DNA of 64,000 bases. It comes from Thalassia testudinum (Eukaryota > Streptophyta > Magnoliopsida > Alismatales > Hydrocharitaceae). The number at the start of each line of letters is the position of its first letter. Position 1 is the first letter of the stretch. The translations under genes were made by a program, and so were the position numbers. The notes beneath the pieces were generated by a model, which searched no databases, had not been told where the DNA came from, and worked only from the letters and a program-made list of their open reading frames with translations. This document shows, one piece after another, positions 21,995 to 32,859 of the stretch. The stretch lies in assembly GCA_037157565.1 (NCBI GenBank), contig JAZHRO010000026.1, forward strand, positions 36,268,501-36,332,500, in the 5' to 3' direction.

Positions 21995-22488
21995 ATAAAG
22001 CACTACTTGATGATTCTCATAAGCATAGTTACCAAAAGAAATTGTTGGCAAACCCAGATACCTGCCCTGATATCATGTATGTAGTGAACATTATAAGTAA
22101 ATTCATGCATGCTCCTACAAATGTACACCTACGGTAGGAAATAGAGTTATTTGCTAACTGAAAAGGAATCCTGGTAAGGGACTGTTGATCACGAAATGCA
22201 ACAAACTTGAGATTAAAGGGTATACTAAAACAAACTAAGCTGGGTTTGTTGATGATGGGCGATCCACTACAGGCTATATTATTTTTCTTTAAGGCAACCC
22301 TGCTATTTACAGAAGCAAAAAAGCAGTGTGTGCAAAGTTTTGTGCAGAGGTAGAATGTAAAGAAATGGCATCTGAAGTTACATAAATGTTGTGGGTAAAG
22401 ATTATGTTCAAGGGTATTGTAATACTAGTCAATCTGCCTATGAGACACTATTATGGCAACAAAAAAACTATAAAATTTATGAAATATA
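21995..22488 (+). pseudogene. RE-3 RT end and RNase H, part 2
   Basis: Plus strand. Contains LDDSHKHSYQKKLLANPDTC and PDIMYVVNIISKFMHAPTNV (RT thumb/connection), then GFVDDGRSTTGYIIF near 22250, NPAIYRSKKAVCAKFCAEVE near 22300, and PMRHYYGNKKTIKF near 22437. It stops where the RE-9 LTR begins and resumes at 32274. Confidence 0.78.
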
Positions 22489-22622
22489 TGTTACATTATG
22501 TTATGAGGGTGTTCGTATCTTTTTTTATTTTTATCCGGAGTCTTGTAATATTTTCCCTTCACCTCTCTCTATAAAAGAGGTGTAGGGTTTTCTTTACAAG
22601 ATAAGACGCTTCATTTCCTTCA
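22489..22622 (+). repeat. RE-9 5' LTR
   Basis: TGTTACATTATG...CCTTCA, 134 bp. TATA box in CTCTCTATAAAAGAGGTG near 22567-22582. Matches 32140-32273 in length and sequence. Confidence 0.88.
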
Positions 22623-22625
22623 AAT

Positions 22626-22638
22626 TGGTATCAGAGCC
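22626..22638 (+). other. RE-9 primer-binding site
   Basis: TGGTATCAGAGCC, a perfect 13-base initiator-Met tRNA complement. Confidence 0.93.
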
Positions 22639-22987
22639 AAGTTGCGGGCTCCACTCAAAGGAACCCTAACCCCTCCACTGTCAGCCCCTCCTCCCCCACC
22701 ACTATTGTTGCCGCTAGCAGCGGGTAGATTATCGACTAGGCAGCCCACTGCCGCTGCCCAGGCTGCAGCCGCCAACCGGGCTGTCGTCCCCCACCCATAG
22801 TCTAGGCTGCCGTTGATTTCTTTGTGCTCTCTCTCTCACTGCCTGTGTGTTTGGCAGCAAGGAGAGGGCACATCAATGCCTTAGTCTAATTGGAAGACCT
22901 TTGGAACATGGTTGATGGAGTGTTAAAGGCAAGGGTCTTCCAGGAAGGTGATTTGATGGTATTTTCAGATCTTCTCTATTAGATTTA

Positions 22988-23187
22988 GGGTATGTATTCC
23001 CCTATTTTAATAATCTTGTGAGGTGTGTATTCCCCTTTGAAGTGTTAATTGATTTTTGGACCGCTTGTGTGCGGATTATGGGGTGTGTATTCCCCTTCTA
23101 ATTCAATTTTGGAGTGTGTATTCGCCTCTGTGATATCTACTTTGCGTCGTATGTGTCATTGAAGGAGTTTTGGGGTGTGTATTTCCC
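22988..23187 (+). repeat. GGGTGTGTATTCCCC leader repeats in RE-9
   Basis: Five copies at 22988, 23021, 23081, 23112 and 23173: GGGTATGTATTCCCC, AGGTGTGTATTCCCC, GGGTGTGTATTCCCC, GAGTGTGTATTCGCC, GGGTGTGTATTTCCC. Spacings are 33, 60, 31 and 61 nt, close to a 30-nt period. The outer GGG/CCC could pair as a small hairpin. The same motif occurs twice in the RE-13 leader. Confidence 0.8.
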
Positions 23188-23792
23188 TGTGTTGCATCAA
23201 AATCAGATCTGCAGATCCTTAAAAAGGAAAATTCAGATTTGGGTAATGTAATTTTGTGGACATGGCAACTTCTTCTCAGTCAGAGATTGTGTTAGGAACC
23301 ATCATGGGTGACTCTTCTCCAACCACTAGTGTGACGTGGTTGATTGACTCGGATGCATCCAATCATTTATCTGGAAATCCGCAATGTTTTGGGAAGATTC
23401 AATATGTTTCTCAAGGTCGCACTGTATAGGTGCCTGATGGGCGACACGCTCCTATTGCTAGTTAGGGGGCAATTAATGTTACCCCATTTATGCAATTTAA
23501 CAGTGTCTTGTTGGTTTCTGATTTGTCCATGAATTTACTCTATTAGTGAAATTATCAAGCAAATGAATTGTCGTGTTATATTTGATGAGTTTGGATGCAT
23601 TTTCAAGATCGAATGACACGAAGACTATTGGCAGTGGATATGAAGAGGGGGTGTTTACCGACTTGCTTAGGGTTCCATGGCTGCAACTTGTCAAATTAGT
23701 TCTATCTCAGGTAGTGCTCTACAGTGGCATAAACGATTGGGTCATCCGTCTTTGGATAAATTGCACAAACTTTTTTTTTTTTAAAAGGGGAA

Positions 23793-23819
23793 GGGTGGTT
23801 ATCCACACGATAACCACCC
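23793..23819 (-). other. LINE-1 3' hairpin
   Basis: Perfect 11-bp inverted repeat GGGTGGTTATC / GATAACCACCC with a 5-nt loop, 10 nt inside the poly-A tail. LINE-2 keeps 9 of the 11 pairs at the same place. Stringent-type LINEs use such 3' stem-loops for template recognition by their own RT. Confidence 0.8.
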
Positions 23820-24059
23820 ATAATCATTTCATTTCAAACTCCAAACATCAAAACAATTACATCAAGGTCAAAATCTGGACCTCCAAAACTCTACCTGGGA
23901 CATAACAGAAAAATAAACATTCTCAACATAGGGCCTCTCTCCCCTAAATAGCACTCCATTCCTACCTAACTATACACCCCACAACACTGCCAAAACTTTC
24001 ACCCGATCATTCTTGGATCTAAAAACATTGTGACCCACATCAACGCTCCCCCTACAGAA

Positions 24060-27000
24060 AGACAACCAAAAGCTAACCTCATCTCGAGGAACAACCCAGT
24101 CAATCCCCATCTTCTACCACACCTACTCCACAAACGGACACCTGAAGAAGAGGTGTTGAACGTCTTCCTCCGCACCTCCGCAAAGAAGACAACTCATGTC
24201 ATCCATCTGGGTCCACCTCGCTCTCCATTTCTTTGTCATAATCCTCCCCCGCCTCACCAGCCATGCAAAAATGTTTATCTTCAATGGACATTCCACCTCC
24301 CAGATAAGTTTGTAGTCTCTCCAAAGATCTATGTTTGTGCCAGCCCCGCCGCCATTCAATCTGCGGAAGACCTTCGCCACTGAGAACTCGCCTTCATCCC
24401 ATCTGTAAGTGTCACCCCCCACCTCCGGCTCCCAACCTCCAGCTCCTGTAACAACGTCTAAAAGTCTATGCATCTCTGGTCAGATAGTCCCCTCCGAAAG
24501 ATAGGACACCAGACCCTAAACCAACAGTCTCTCACCAAGGCCACCAAGTTCGCCGCACACCCAAAGAGACGAGGAAACTTGTCTTTGAAGGGCCTACCGA
24601 CTCCTTGCCAATCATCCAGCCAGAATCTAAACACATCACCCTCGCCCAACACAGGAGTGAAGAAAGAGCGCACCTTGTTTGTCACGGCCACTAGTCCCCT
24701 AAGAAAGAAAGAAGCTCCTGGAGGTGGTGAGTTCGAAGGCTCCCAGGGCTCAAAAAAACCGTAACTTGTCATAACAACACCAAACATGCCATGCTCCCAA
24801 CCCATGAGTCTAGCAATCCACTTCGTGAGGAGGCTAGTATTCACCTTCCCCACCTCTCTGACCCCCAGGCCCCCCTCCTGCATCGGCCTACAAACCTCCT
24901 CGCAAGCCACCAATCCACCTCCCCAACACTCCCACATTGGACCAGAAAAAATCACACATCAGTCCAGAGATCTCTATCTGCTTTGGCATCCTAAACACAG
25001 ACAAGAAATATGAAGGAATGGACACCAGAACCGCCTTCACCAGGACAAGCCTCCCCCCCCCCCCCCAGATAACAATTTTGTTGACCATCCTGCCAATCTC
25101 CTCTCCATCCTCTCCAATAGAGGGAGTCACTCACCAAACTTAAGCCTCATGTCTGACAAAGGAAGGCCCAGATAGACCAACGGTAGGGATCCCATCTCCG
25201 TCGCAAGTGCCCTACCCACCATCTCCACCTCCTCGTCCACCATGTTCATCGAGACAAACGTCGACTTCTGGTAATTGATCTGCAAACCAGATGCTACACC
25301 AAAAAGCTCCAATATAATCCTCATCCTCCTAGCCTCCATCCTCCCTCCTTCAACCAAAAAGAGGGCACCATCGGCATATTGCAAAATTACAATCCAGTCC
25401 CTCCCTCCAGCCTGGAAACTGGTTATCAAACCTCTCTCGCAAGCTCTGTGAGTCGCCATTGCCAAAGCATCTGCTGCCGACACAAATAACATAAGGGCTA
25501 AGGGACACCCCTGTTTGATACCTCTCCTAGGCTGCACCCAGCCTCCAGCCGGGTTCCCATTGACCAGGACCGAGAAAGATGTCATCGTTACAAATCTCTT
25601 CATCCATTAAATCCACCTCGTGGGGAAGCCTCTTCTCAATAGAGATACCCAAAGGAAATCCCACTGCACTGAGTCATATGCCTTGCTGAAATCTACTTTC
25701 CAAAGAAACACCTGTTTCTTCTCCAACTTCCAAGCAGCCAGCACCTCCATAACACAGACAAAACCGTCCAGAATACCCCTGCCTGGTATAAACGTCGTCT
25801 GCACAAGTGATACCAGGTCTCCAAGGATAGCTCTAACCCTGTTTGCCAACACCTTGGCCACAATAAGGTAGACGACGTTTGAGAGTGCAATCAGGCGAAA
25901 GTCCTGAATCTCCTTTGCTCCATCTTTCTTAAGCAGCAAGAACATGTAGAACCTATTCAACCTATCAAAACCCCTGTTCCCTTCCGCGAACTCCCCCAAC
26001 ATCTTCATCACATCTACCTCTACCAGCATCCAGAATTTCCTAAAAAAGAATACCGGGAAACCGTCCAGCCTAGGACACCCATCCGCATTCAATCCCCACA
26101 CCGGCCGCCTCACCTCGCTTTCGAAAAGCTAGCCATAAGACCCTCTGCCTGAGTCTCAGAGACCTGACGAATATCCTCCCCTCTCCATCTCCAAATACAT
26201 CTGTTGCGTTTGCCAATGAAGTCTCTAAAGAAATATGTCGCAACCCTCCCCACCTCCTCCCTACCCGCAAACTCCTCCCCATGTATCACTAGTCTCTCTA
26301 TCCAGTTCCTCCTCCTCCTGGCAGATGCCACTTGGTGGAAGAATCTGGTCTTTGAGTCACCTTCCCTGAGCAACTTCTGGCGTGATCTTGTCTTTCATTT
26401 TATCTTAGCTTTTTTGTCCTGCACCACATGTGACATCTTCATCCTTGTCTCTCTATCTTCGGCAGAAATAGGGGCCTGATCTTCTTGTCTGTCAATCCTG
26501 GTGATTACTTATAAAGCCTCTACCTTTCTGTCGCTCCTGGTTGTTCTGATCTCCTTTTCGTATCTCCTGAGGTGATCCCGTAATAAGGACAACTTCTTCG
26601 CTATATGAGATGTAGCTGACCCTTCCACCACGAAAGACCTCCATCTCTCCGCCACCATCCCTCGAAACCCCTCCTCAAGCAACCAAGATCTGTCAATTTT
26701 GAAATACATACCAAAATAAACTCCCTCATTCAGTTGTCACACCAAGGGAGTATGGTCAAAGAAGGGCCTCTCCATAGGGACACCTCCGCCACTGGGAATG
26801 CTTCCGCCAGCTCCACATTGGCCAGGAATCTATCAATCCTGGACATCTGACCGCAGTTGTTCCTCCATGTGTAAGCACAAGAGGACGGGCACAAATCAAT
26901 AAGGTCATGAGTGGCCACAAAATCAACAAACTCATCTGATCCAGGGTCCTGTCTCCCTCGGCCCCCAGGCCTGTCTTCCAGCTGCAAAGTCATGTTGAAA

Positions 27001-27425
27001 TCTCCCCCAACCAGCCAAGGACACCCTTGGCAATCCGCTGCTACCGACGTGAGCACCTCCCACATCACCCCTTTAGCCTGAGAATCCGCCAATTCGTATA
27101 CCCTTGTTGCCACCATCCTGGCCCCACCCACCCTCCGTAACAGCTTCGCCGAGATAATATGCTCGCCCTCGAAACAGTCCTCCAAAGAAAAAATGTCTTC
27201 CCGCCATCCCAATATCTGTCCCCCAGAGCGGCCAATTGCTCCAACACAGCGGAAACCCTCCATCCACAAACCGCCAATTTCCCTCCACATTCTAGTATCA
27301 CATTCCACCAACTTCAACTCTTGCAACAGTACATCCATCTTCCACTACCGGATGTAATGCCCCAACATCCTCCTCGACGGGCCATTAAGACCTCGCACAT
27401 TCCACGTGAGCACTCCGTTCATGAG
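24060..27425 (-). pseudogene. LINE-1 ORF2: endonuclease, reverse transcriptase, zf-RVT
   Basis: Minus strand. The endonuclease begins LTWNVRGLNGPSRR near 27412, with GGDFNMTLQLEDRPGG near 26990 and RIDRFLANVELAEAFP near 26820. RT reads FFRKFW, DFRLIALSNVVYLIVAKVLA near 25880, FSKAYDSVQWDF near 25670, GNPAGGWVQPRRGIKQGCPL near 25530, and YADG near 25390 in place of YADD, so the second catalytic Asp is lost. zf-RVT reads VECPLKINIFAWLVRRGRI near 24270 and CLLCGGAEEDVQHLFFRCPF near 24150. Stops occur between blocks. Confidence 0.85.
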
Positions 27426-27439
27426 AGAACGGTAAACGG

Positions 27440-29298
27440 CTCCCCCATTTGCAAACGAAAGCCACAGGCTTCCGTAGTGCCGATGACCTCATCATCCTTA
27501 AAGTCTAGAGGTGCAATTGCCGAGGGTTGTGGCTAGGTGCTACGGCCATCCACCACCACTCTCCGCCCCCGATTGGACCCTCGATAGCTCCACTTCCGCT
27601 TGTATCTAAGAGCTCCGTCTCAGCCCCCTTCCACCATTCACAATTTCCACCTTGTCAAAGGCACGCCGACCGAGTGTCCTCACGACAAAACCTCCACACA
27701 ACCTGCTTCAGGCGCCGCCACCTCCTCTCCCAGGCTCGCAACCTCCTCTACCTGAGGAGAAGCACCCACATCGCTCCGGTGCCTCTCCTCCGTCGCCCCC
27801 CCTCCGACATCGCTCCTCTCCTCCAGCAGCGGCACCAAATAACGCTGCGATGGGAGGCTCCATCAGCTCCTCGACCGACCCCAACCATTTCTCTGGGGAG
27901 GGACCAACTACAGAAGCATCCCCAGCTCCCCGCACCGGACCCGAACCCTCGTTGCCCGAATCGGTGGCTCTCAACGGATCCGGCCCACGCACCCACCAGC
28001 CCAAAAGAAGAGCTCGCAATCGATTCAGCTTCTAGAAAACTCGGTGCGAGATCTTTCCCCGCGCCGCGCGCCAAAGGAAAATCGGCCATTGATTGCTTGA
28101 GATCCGACCGCTCCCCCGATCACGGCACTTCCAACGCCTCTTCCGCTTCCAGATGAGCCATAATCAATGGTCTATTGACCGCATTCAACGGGTCCACGTC
28201 CACATCATCGTCCCGACTCTTGGGATCCCAGGCGTCGATCGAAACTCTAACCCTAGGGAGCGGTGCCTCCACCGCCTTGCTGCCTATCCTCACCTCTCCT
28301 CCGGCCACCTCTGCGAAGGAAGGGCCCTTCCCAAGCTCGAAGTACCTCTTGCAAGCGCAAGAGACCACCCACAGGTGACCTCCATGGCAGAGGATCACCT
28401 TCTCCCTCAAGGTCTCCCCCACCTTCAACTCCACCTCCAGTGGTCCGGATGAACGACCGGCCCCCTACACCGTTGAAGATGCGCGAAAGGGGACACCAGT
28501 GCTCGGACGGCCCCCACCGTCCTGAGCCACCACAGGACCCCCTCCACCTTCAGCACCACCGGCACCCTCCTCGGAGCCCTCTCCTTCCCAGCTTCATCAT
28601 GCATGGATGTCTTCTGCTAGGACACCGACCCCGACTTCAGCCATGAAGTCGCGAAGCACAGCCACCCCACCATCGCCGAGGAGAGCCCTACCACCAGGAC
28701 CCTCCCATTGCCCATCGGCATGACCCTCGCCGCAGTCTCCTCCGAGGTCAAACCCAGTGCCTCTTCCACCTCGGAGAGCTGCAAAAGGCCCATGGTCAGC
28801 ATGCCAACCAGACCGCCCTCCACCAGACTCCAAAGCACAATCGCATCTGCCGACCAAGGAGCCTCCACCTCTGTCAAGGGAACCTCCACCGGCGGCAGCA
28901 GCAAAGGGTACCCAACCTCCGGAGTCTTCCTCCCACTTTGACCCATGGACCTCCGACACCACTCCCAACGATGACCAAAGCCCTCGTAGCCCCAGCACCT
29001 CACAGGTTCTTGACACGTCCTCGCCCAGTGCTCGATCTCCAAGCACTTGAAGCATCGGTCTATGTCGGTCCTCCGTCGCTCCACCGCTCCACGCGCCTCC
29101 GCCGCTATCCCGGCTCTCCTCCCGACCATCCCAACGTGAAACTTCACCTTCCCTCTCCTCCAGACGACCACCTTCCAGCCACTGGGTCCATCTCCTCGAT
29201 CCTCTCGCTGCTGGAGAGGTTCAGCACTCCTCTCTCCCTTACGGAATCTCTCTCTCACTCTTGCCCTTCCTCTCTCTCGCTCTCTCTCATGTGTCCCC
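27440..29298 (-). pseudogene. LINE-1 ORF1: nucleic-acid-binding protein with two zinc knuckles
   Basis: Minus strand. An Arg/Glu-rich start (HERERERGRARVRERFRKGE) is followed by RRTDIDRCFKCLEIEHWARTC and CWGYEGFGHRWEWC near 28960-29060. These are two CCHC knuckles; the second has Cys to Tyr in CxxC. Downstream FAEVAGGEVRIGSK near 28320 and Pro/Gly-rich sequence to 27700. Frames change. The plus-strand open frames of similar length are shadows of this GC-rich region. Confidence 0.7.
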
Positions 29299-32139
29299 AA
29301 CTACACAGCTTTCTTATGATGCATGCCAACTTGGGAAGCACCATAGATCCTCCTTTCCTGCTACTAGACCGCGTATGTCTTCATGTTTTTAGTTGATGCA
29401 TCTTGATGTTTGGTGTCCCAGTAAGACTATTGCTAGGCAAGGACATCGGTATCATTTGATTGTGGTTGATGATTTTTCCCGATTATCTTGGTTATTTCTC
29501 ATGAAGAACAAGTCTGAAGTGGATCCTCTTATTAAGAAGTTTGTGTTGATGATAAAGAATCAGTTTAATGTCTGCATCAAAATAGCCAGATTTGTTAATG
29601 CATTGGAGTTTTGTACCCACCGGCTAGTAGATTTCTATGGTTTGCATGGTATCATTCATCAGACTTCTTGTCCCCACACCTCTCAGCAAAATGGGGTTGT
29701 AGAGAGGAAGCACAAACACATTCTTAATATGGCCAAAACTCTCATTTATAGTAGTGTGCCACATAACAAATAGGGAGATGCAGTTCTCACAGCCTGCTAT
29801 CTCATTAATAGACCGCCCTCCTCAGTGATCCATGAGTAGGTACCATGGAAGGTGTTATATCCAGATGCAAAGCTGTTTGATGTTCCACCCAAGACATTTA
29901 GGTACATGGCCTTTGTACATCTTCTTGGACCTGTCCAAGATAAATTAGCATGTAGAGCAATCAAATGTGTTTCTTGGCTACTCTCATACTCAGAAGGGGT
30001 ATCACTGTTTTGATCCTCTAAACCAGAAACATTACATTAATGCAGATATTACCTTTCATGAAGCTGTACCTTATTTTGTTGTTGCTGCCAGACAAGTGCA
30101 GAGTATGCCAAAGTATGCTCTTATACCAGTTGCTCCTATACCATTTAGCATATTGTCATATAGTAGCAGTTCTCCTGCTACTGGGTCATCTGCCAGCACA
30201 TTCAGGCCAGTACCAACAGATGAAAGAACCTTCAAAGGTCACACTTATCAGTTACCAGTTGTTTACATGGCAAAGCCTCCTCCGTCTATTCCCCAGTCTC
30301 CTCTGCTTAGTGTTGATAACATGAAGACTACTTCCACTCAGGAGATTCCTATAGGAACAGATACTCGCATAGAGAAGGCTCCTTTAGGTATGGTCTCAAC
30401 AGGTGTGGAGGTTGAGACCACTGAGAGTGCTTCTCCTGTAGATGTTCCTCCAGGTCTTGTTTCCATGAGTACTGATGATGATATGCCTATTATTATTCGA
30501 AAGGCCCCTCGATCATGTGTCCATTACCGTATGGCTAGGAGTGTTGTGTCTACTCACTCTTGATGTGCTGCATTTCATTCATTTACAATTGTTGTGTCTA
30601 GTTCTAAGATACCTACATACTATCAGCAGACACTTCTGAGTCCACATTGGAAGGTTGCAATGGAGGAGGAGATGGCTACTCTTCATAACAGGGGCACCTG
30701 GGAGCTTACTTCTTTACCATCTGGTGCACATCTTGTTGGAGTGAGGTGGGTCTTTGTCTTAAAATACAACCCTGATGGGTCTATTTCTCGATACAAGGCT
30801 CATCTTGTGGCCAAAGGATTCACTCAGACTTATAGAGTTGATTTTTTTGACACCTTCTTGCCAGTGGCTAGGCTCTCTGCTATTCGTATTCTTATTTCTA
30901 TAGCTGTATACTTTGGTTGGGCACTTCATTAGCTGGACGTCAAAAATGCATTTCTTTATGGAGATCTTTAGGACGAGATATACGTGCAACAGCCTCCAGG
31001 TTTCAAGATTCAAGGGGAATGCACGTGTAGATTACATAAGGCACTTTATGGCCTTAAGCAGAGTCCCAGAGCATGGTTCCAGCGACTATCAAAAGCATTG
31101 TCAGTGATTAGATTACAGAGGTCTTCGTCTAACCATTATTTATTTGTGAGAAAGACCAGTAGGGGTGTTCTGGCTCTACCTGTGTATGTAGATGATCTTA
31201 TTCTAACAGGTGATGACATGGCTGGTATATCCCAAGTCAAGGAGTATTTGGCATAGTAATTTGTTATGAAGGACCTTGGGAGACTCAGGTACTTACTAAG
31301 CATTGAGATTGCCATGAGCAAGTAGGGGACTACTATGTCCCAGAGGAAGTATGGATTGGATATTCTTCAGAAGGTCGGCATGCTTGGGTCTAAGGGAGTA
31401 AATATCCCTATGGATCCAAAGGTTCATCTATTTGATGAGTCTTCTCGACTGATGGATAAGAAGGCATATAGGCAGCTTGTAGGAAAATTACTTTATCGGA
31501 CTATTACTAGACTAGATATCAACCTTGCAGTAGGCAAGTTGAGTTAGTTTATAGACAGGCCTACAAATGAGCATTAACAGGTAGTAATGTAGGTGTTACG
31601 AAATCAAGGAGGCTCCAGATCGAGGACTTCCGTTTCAGAAAGGAGCTCCTATGATTGTTGTGTACTTTGATGCAGACTATGCATGTGATATTGGAGACAG
31701 GAGGTCCACCACATATTTTTGTTCATTCGTTACAGGAAATCTGGTGACATGGAGGAGTAAAAAGTAGAGCGTGGTGTCACGTTCTAGTGCCAAATCAAAG
31801 TACCGTGATATGGCATATATAGCTATCGAGATTATTTGGATACGATCATTGTTGAAGGATCTTCATATTATTATTAAGGTGCCTATGGAGATGTACTGTG
31901 ATAACAAAGCTGCCACATATATAACTAACAACCCTAGGTTTCATGAACGGTCGAAGCATGTGAAGGTAGACTGTCACCATACTAGAAGTTGATTCAGCAA
32001 GGTCTACTTCGCACTTCCTGTTTAGCTTCGTTAGAGCAGACTGTAGACATGTTCACCAAGCCCCTGTCATGCCCCTTGTTTGAGAAGTGTAAAAACAAGT
32101 TGAGCATGGTTGATATATATGCTCCAACTTGAGAGGGAG

Positions 32140-32273
32140 TATTACATTATGTTATAAGGGTGTTCATGTCTTTTATTATTTTTATCTGGAGTCTTATAAT
32201 ATTTTCCCTTCACCACTCTCTATAAAAGAGGTGTGGGGTTTTCTTTGTAAGATAAAATACTTTATTTTCTTCA
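32140..32273 (+). repeat. RE-9 3' LTR and polypurine tract
   Basis: 134 bp, starts TATTACATTATG (TG to TA), preceded by polypurine tract CTTGAGAGGGAG at 32128-32139. Confidence 0.87.
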
Positions 32274-32486
32274 ACTTAATCCAATTCTCCATGACAAGAC
32301 CAAACAAATAGAGTTGAATCAACACTTTATACAAGTGAAGATTGATTCTGGTGAGGTGTGTCTATCTTATATCTAGTCCAACGTCAAATATCATATATCT
32401 CCACTAAAGGGCTTGCCACAACGCAATTTGAGGAAAACATTGGCAAGTTTGCCATGTTCAACACCTATGCCCAACTCGAAGGGGAG
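32274..32486 (+). pseudogene. RE-3 RNase H end and polypurine tract
   Basis: Plus strand. LNPILHDKTKQIELNQHFIQ and VKIDSGEVCL, then SNVKYHISPLKGLATTQFEE. The end reads NIGKFAMFNTYAQLEG, the usual KLGMxDxYAPT-type finish. Polypurine tract CGAAGGGGAG at 32477-32486. Confidence 0.82.
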
Positions 32487-32699
32487 TGTCGAATCATATA
32501 TGTAAATGGGTATTCGGATCCTAAGGATGGATCTGTATAACCTCGGTTGTTATAAATGTAACACCCCTTCTCCTTTCATTCTTTAGTGAAGGAAAACCCT
32601 AGCCATCATATAGAGCTAAGATGGTTGGCCTCCCATTGTTTTTCCCTTACAGATTTTCCACATAAATAGATGCGTTCATGGTTGTTCTTTTGGATGAAT

Positions 32700-32841
32700 T
32701 GGTTGAAATGATTCAATTTTCTATTGGAAACCCTAGGCTCTCTTATATAGAGAGAGACCAGAAGAGTAAAAATACAGAAATGCCCGTAAGGAGCTAAAAC
32801 CTAAAAACCGTAGAAATATAAATAATAACATATGCTTAACA
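32700..32841 (-). repeat. RE-10 3' LTR and polypurine tract
   Basis: TGGTTGAAATGATTC...TGCTTAACA in plus orientation, 142 bp. Polypurine tract CCAGCTTGAGGAGGAG on the minus strand at 32842-32857. Confidence 0.85.
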
Positions 32842-32859
32842 CTCCTCCTCAAGCTGGAA

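Larger units (their letters stand above)
23771..29298 (-). mobile_element. LINE-1: near full-length L1-type LINE inside RE-9 integrase
   Basis: Minus-strand non-LTR retrotransposon: poly-A tail (12 T in plus sense, 23771-23782), 3' hairpin, zf-RVT domain, RT, endonuclease, and upstream ORF1 with zinc knuckles. It separates HKRLGHPSLDKLHK from DACQLGKHH of RE-9. About 5.5 kb. The 5' limit is set only by resumption of RE-9 coding. I could not identify a convincing target duplication. ORF1 seems to start inside the element, so slight 5' truncation is possible. Confidence 0.85.
23260..32127 (+). pseudogene. RE-9 pol (protease, integrase, RT, RNase H), split by LINE-1
   Basis: Plus strand. Protease reads WLIDSDASNHLSGN near 23338 (DSGAS changed to DSDAS). 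GAG-pre-integrase HKRLGHPSLDKLHK is near 23727, then LINE-1. It resumes at about 29300 with DACQLGKHHRSSFP and LDVWCPSKTIARQGHRYH. Integrase has RFVNALEFC where RTDNG is expected, so the second catalytic Asp is lost. IRKAPRSCVHY is near 30500. RT reads ALKYNPDGS-type FVLKYNPDGSISRYKAHLVA near 30755 and VYVDDLILTGDD near 31180 (YVDD intact). RNase H reads VVYFDADYACDIGDRRS-like sequence near 31660 and FHERSKHVKVDCHHT near 31940. About 3.3 kb of coding excluding the LINE; several stops. Confidence 0.83.
22489..32273 (+). mobile_element. RE-9: gag-less Copia element in RE-3 RNase H, itself carrying LINE-1
   Basis: 134-bp LTRs at both ends, perfect PBS, motif-rich leader, protease, integrase (split by LINE-1), linker, RT, RNase H, polypurine tract. 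Without the LINE it is about 4.25 kb. I count about 16 differences between its LTRs by eye. No gag domain occurs in the 0.7 kb between PBS and protease. A target duplication is not recognisable. Confidence 0.88.

Noticed and set aside
25051..25066. C homopolymer of about 14 nt, and a similar one near 41551
   Set aside because: Probably slippage within degenerate element sequence or a base-calling artefact; nothing around it suggests function.
27527..28156. Long plus-strand open frames (up to 209 codons) in a GC-rich stretch
   Set aside because: They are antisense shadows of LINE-1 ORF1, whose minus-strand frame has zinc knuckles; the plus-strand product is a Pro/Ser/Arg mixture without a domain.
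29285..29300. A target-site duplication for LINE-1
   Set aside because: GCACAAACT left of the tail and TCCCCAACT near the 5' end match only partly; too weak to claim.
22484..32278. A target-site duplication for RE-9
   Set aside because: ATATA on the left and ACTTA on the right do not match; the LTR lengths and reading frames support the element without it.
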